Positions 5,914 through 7,984 of a stretch of 7,984 nucleotides of DNA are shown here, piece by piece; within the stretch, counting starts at the first letter, position 1; each line of letters starts with the position of its first letter. The translations under genes and the position numbers were made by a program. Source of the stretch: an uncultured Hungatella sp. Its GTDB lineage: Bacteria > Bacillota > Clostridia > Lachnospirales > Lachnospiraceae. Where the stretch lies: NCBI GenBank assembly GCA_959018155.1, contig CAUEKH010000103.1:1-7984 (forward strand). Direction: 5' to 3'. The notes beneath the pieces were generated by a model. It was given only the letters and a program-made list of their open reading frames with translations. It did not search any database and was not told where the DNA came from.

Positions 5914-5966
5914 TTAAATGCTTCTCCCGGGCGTTAAATGCTTCTCCCGGACGTTAAAGTTTTCTC
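5911..5966. repeat. 20-bp tandem repeat, two full copies plus partial copies
   Basis: ACGTTAAATGCTTCTCCCGG at 5911-5930 is followed directly by a copy with one change (first base G) at 5931-5950. A decayed partial copy, ACGTTAAAGTTTTCTC, follows at 5951-5966. A further fragment, CTTCCTGCGG, precedes the array at 5901-5910. The array ends 12 bp from the MATE stop codon and lies in its transcribed 3' region. The copies are directly adjoining with no spacers. Confidence 0.85.
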
Positions 5967-5977
5967 TATTCTCTCTA

Positions 5978-7300
5978 CTACTTCTTCCCCGCTCTCTTTT
6001 CCACAATCAGCCCCCTGCAAACTGCCAGGGTAATAAATTCCGTCGCCGGCATGACGATCCAGATGCCTGTGACTCCCAGCGCAAGCGGAAGTAAGAAGAC
6101 CAGAAGGCTGTTTAAAATAAATCCACGCAGCAGGCAGATAAACAGCGAATAACCGGGCTTCATCACCGACTGGAACCAGGTGCCGTATAAGATGTTAAAT
6201 CCCATCCCGAGAAATGAAATGAAATAAATTCTCACTGCCAGAACCGCCATATCCATGATCTCTTTTGTGGGATTTACAAATGCCTCAATCACAAGTTCCG
6301 GAACGAAGAGGCCGACAGCCATAAACAGAAGACCGGAACACAGCGCAGCCGCTTCCCCCAGATGGCGGGTGGCTTTCAGCCGTTCCTTCTTCCCCGCCCC
6401 GTAGTTCGTCGCCAGAACAGGCTGGACCGCCTGGGAAATACCGTTGTTGATCGAGGCCACGATGAGGGAACTGTTACAGATGATTCCGTAAACAACGACT
6501 CCCAAATCGCCCACGTATCTAAGAAGCTGCCGGTTGAATAAAAATGTAACCACGCCGTTGCACATTTCAAGTAAAAAGCTGGACAGGCCATTGATAATGA
6601 CTTCCCCGGCCTTTTTCCAGTCGGCCCCGCGGACCGGCTTCAGGGTGTTCTCCTTTGCAAAAAGGTGGCTCATCAAAATCACCACCGTCAAAATGGAACC
6701 GATGACAGAGGCCAGGGCCGCGCCGGCCATCCCCATTTTCATGGGGAAGATAAAAAGATAGTCGAGAACCACATTTGTCACACCGCCCGATATCACAGCC
6801 GTCATGGCGACTTTAGGCGCCCTGTCATTTCGGACAAATGCCTGCAAAAACGCGGAGAATAAGAAAACCGGCGCTCCCGTGACGAGAATCCGGCCGTACG
6901 AATCCACGTAGGAAGCCATGGTATCATTTCTGCCCAGGAACCGGGTAATTCCGTCAAATGCCAGGTGGAAAACGGTCACATAGATGACCGCCGTTACTGC
7001 CGTAAGCCCCAGCGCCACGGTAAAATACTCTCTCGCCGCCCTCTCGTCCTGACGCCCTTTGGAGATGGATAAGAGGACTCCGCCTCCGACGCCGTAGAGC
7101 ATTCCCGTTCCGAAAAACAGGCTGAACAGCGGCAGCAGCAGATTCAGCGCGGCAATTCCGATGGGCCCCACGCCGCGGCCTATCATCAGAGTGTCGGCCA
7201 GTATATAGATCGAAGTCACCAGTGTGGCGCTGATGGATGGCACCAGATACTTCTTAAACAGCTTCCGCACCGGGTCTTCTAAAAGATTTGGCTGATTCAC
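5978..7300 (-). CDS. MATE-family multidrug efflux transporter
   Basis: Integral membrane antiporter of 440 residues, normal for the family, with about twelve hydrophobic segments. It is expected to export cationic or aromatic compounds in exchange for Na+ or H+. Family landmarks are PSISATLVTSIYILADTLMI in the first segment (21-40), GVGPIGIAALNLLLPL (43-58), GGGVLLSISKGRQDERAARE (72-91), RNDRAPKVAMTAVISGGVTN (157-176) and, in the second half, ISQAVQPVLATNYGAGKKER (288-307), the repeat-2 QP...NYGAG motif. The start is GTG at 7300, supported by AAGGAGG 6 nt upstream. That GTG overlaps the stop codon of the HxlR gene as GTGA, so translation is coupled and the pump is probably controlled with the regulator. 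The substrate is unknown; the neighbouring nitroreductase hints at toxic aromatic or electrophilic compounds. Confidence 0.94.
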   Translation of the reverse strand: MNQPNLLEDPVRKLFKKYLVPSISATLVTSIYILADTLMIGRGVGPIGIAALNLLLPLFSLFFGTGMLYGVGGGVLLSISKGRQDERAAREYFTVALGLTAVTAVIYVTVFHLAFDGITRFLGRNDTMASYVDSYGRILVTGAPVFLFSAFLQAFVRNDRAPKVAMTAVISGGVTNVVLDYLFIFPMKMGMAGAALASVIGSILTVVILMSHLFAKENTLKPVRGADWKKAGEVIINGLSSFLLEMCNGVVTFLFNRQLLRYVGDLGVVVYGIICNSSLIVASINNGISQAVQPVLATNYGAGKKERLKATRHLGEAAALCSGLLFMAVGLFVPELVIEAFVNPTKEIMDMAVLAVRIYFISFLGMGFNILYGTWFQSVMKPGYSLFICLLRGFILNSLLVFLLPLALGVTGIWIVMPATEFITLAVCRGLIVEKRAGKK

Positions 7301-7644
7301 CGGACTCCTCCTTCCTGTTTTTCCTCATACAGTAAATACTCTTTTCCCCAGTTGCACATCGCGTCAAGAATCGGCGCAAGGCTCTTTCCAAACTCCGTCA
7401 GGGAATACTCCGTTTTCGGCGGTACCACCGGATATACGGTTCTGCGGATCAGACCGTCTTTTTCCAGTTCCCGCAGTTGCTGGGCCAGCATCTTATCTGT
7501 GGCCCCTGGCATCTTTTTGTGTATTTCACTGTAGCGAAGCGTCGTATTCATCAGATGCCAGAGAATTACCGCCTTATATTTTCCGCCAATGAGACGGATT
7601 GTCGCCTCAACCGGGCAGATCATTGTATCACAAGTCTTACTCAT
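7297..7644 (-). CDS. HxlR-family winged-helix regulator
   Basis: Small DNA-binding protein of 115 residues, the normal size. It shows the HxlR fold throughout: CPVEATIRLIGGKYKAVILW (10-29), the helix-turn-helix at about 37-62 ending in QQLRELEKDGLI, and the wing at 66-83 with the characteristic YPVVPPKTEYSLTE. C10 in the CPVE segment is the position used for thiol redox sensing in characterised relatives such as HypR and YodB; C5 and C97 are also present. The ATG at 7644 is chosen because GGAGG lies 7 nt upstream and the fold begins there. An in-frame ATG at 7695 would add 17 residues with no ribosome binding site. It overlaps the MATE gene by 4 bp and is divergent from a nitroreductase, so both are probable targets. 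Whether it represses or activates cannot be told. Confidence 0.93.
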   Translation of the reverse strand: MSKTCDTMICPVEATIRLIGGKYKAVILWHLMNTTLRYSEIHKKMPGATDKMLAQQLRELEKDGLIRRTVYPVVPPKTEYSLTEFGKSLAPILDAMCNWGKEYLLYEEKQEGGVR

Positions 7645-7651
7645 CCTGCTG

Positions 7652-7656
7652 CCTCC
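7652..7656 (-). promoter_or_regulatory. Ribosome binding site deciding the HxlR start
   Basis: Minus-strand GGAGG with a 7-nt spacer to the ATG at 7644. It supports the 115-residue protein over the longer reading from 7695. Confidence 0.75.
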
Positions 7657-7670
7657 ATACTTTCTTTTCA

Positions 7671-7683
7671 GGTAGTATCTACC
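7671..7683. promoter_or_regulatory. Candidate HxlR operator in the hxlR leader
   Basis: GGTAGTATCTACC has perfect 5-bp arms around a 3-bp centre and lies between the predicted hxlR transcription start and its ribosome binding site. Its TAGTATC core (7673-7679) recurs at 7728-7734, at the edge of the shared -10 palindrome. HxlR proteins bind short dyads as dimers, which fits, but binding is inferred. Confidence 0.45.
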
Positions 7684-7697
7684 GAAAAAGTGCATTC

Positions 7698-7725
7698 TTG
7701 TTATTCTGTATATTCAAGCTATAAT
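7698..7725 (+). promoter_or_regulatory. Promoter of the nitroreductase gene
   Basis: -35 TTGTTA (7698-7703, four of six matches), a 16-bp spacer and a perfect -10 TATAAT (7720-7725). Transcription would start near 7732, giving a leader of about 43 nt. Confidence 0.65.
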
Positions 7726-7752
7726 TATAGTATCAGTTGGATTGATTTGCAA
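7724..7752 (-). promoter_or_regulatory. Promoter of the hxlR-MATE unit
   Basis: On the minus strand, -35 TTGCAA (7747-7752, four of six matches), a 17-bp spacer and a perfect -10 TATAAT (7724-7729). Transcription would start near 7717, giving a leader of about 73 nt. The -10 box shares two bases with the opposing nitroreductase -10 box. Confidence 0.65.
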
Positions 7753-7774
7753 CGAATTTAAGGAGGATAATTTT

Positions 7775-7984
7775 ATGGACTTTTTAGAACTGGCAAAATC
7801 GCGTTATTCAGTAAGGAATTATAATGGGAAAAAGGTGGAACCGGAGAAGGTGGAGAAGATACTGGAAGCCGCTCATGTGGCTCCGACCGCTGCGAATTTA
7901 CAGCCGGTACGCCTTCTCGTCATTCAGGAAGAAGAGGGGATGAGAAAACTGGGACTGGCCGCCAACACGTACCAGGCGCCTCTG
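7775..7984 (+). CDS. Nitroreductase family FMN-dependent oxidoreductase, N-terminal part
   Basis: Partial gene: 70 codons are visible and the gene continues past the right edge; the family is usually about 165-220 residues. The N-terminus has the FMN-phosphate-binding pattern SRYSVRNY (9-16), with R10 and R14, and then the APTAANLQPVRLLVI segment (about 37-51), equivalent to the family's APSxxNxQPW. These enzymes are cytoplasmic, use NAD(P)H, and reduce nitroaromatics, quinones or similar electrophiles. AAGGAGG (7760-7766) lies 8 nt before the ATG. It is transcribed divergently from the HxlR regulator, an arrangement in which the regulator commonly controls the reductase. The substrate and subfamily cannot be settled from the N-terminal third. 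Confidence 0.92.
   Translation, partial: MDFLELAKSRYSVRNYNGKKVEPEKVEKILEAAHVAPTAANLQPVRLLVIQEEEGMRKLGLAANTYQAPL

Noticed and set aside
5901..5966. CRISPR-like array
   Set aside because: The 20-bp units adjoin directly without spacers, so this is a simple tandem repeat.
7645..7695. 17-residue N-terminal extension of the HxlR regulator
   Set aside because: No ribosome binding site precedes the ATG at 7695, while GGAGG precedes the ATG at 7644. The extension would also translate through the candidate operator.

Overview
The window looks like part of a low-to-mid GC Firmicute chromosome, most likely a gut-type Clostridia/Lachnospiraceae relative. The grounds are strong AGGAGG-type ribosome binding sites before nearly every gene, very AT-rich intergenic DNA around roughly balanced-GC genes, a lipoprotein with a long Thr/Ala/Glu linker, and an ABC sugar importer with no ATPase of its own. 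The taxonomic call is inference; no rRNA or marker gene is present. All genes are on the minus strand except the last, partial one.

Region 1 (1-4872, read right to left) is a catabolic operon. A promoter with a perfect TTGACA -35 box (4785-4814) and an AT-rich leader precede a nucleoside-hydrolase-family enzyme (3726-4688). Two CUT1-type ABC permeases (2826-3698 and 2006-2833), a lipoprotein substrate-binding protein (487-1938) and a HAD/Cof-type phosphatase that runs off the left edge (1-469) follow. Spacing is tight, with an 8-bp overlap between the permeases and a 17-nt gap before the phosphatase. The one wider gap, 67 nt, lies before the binding protein. The inferred job is uptake of a small glycoside, its cleavage by the hydrolase, and processing of a sugar phosphate by the HAD protein. 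The ATPase is absent and is probably a shared MsmX/MsmK-type subunit encoded elsewhere.

Region 2 (4873-5740) holds a DeoR-family regulator just upstream of this operon, with its own promoter. AT-rich repeat elements occur at both the regulator promoter and the operon promoter, which suggests, but does not prove, control of both by this protein.

Region 3 (5741-7984) is a separate unit. A HxlR-family regulator and a MATE efflux transporter overlap by 4 bp (GTGA) and are read leftwards, ending in a hairpin terminator near 5831-5871. A 20-bp tandem repeat lies between the MATE stop codon and that hairpin. Divergently, a nitroreductase starts at 7775 and runs off the right edge. The two divergent promoters interlock through one perfect palindrome, CTATAATTATAG, so they cannot easily be occupied at once. 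This arrangement resembles known redox- or electrophile-responsive HxlR/nitroreductase pairs.

The points most worth following are the ATPase-less importer tied to an atypical nucleoside-hydrolase-like enzyme, and the interlocked divergent promoters of the HxlR module.
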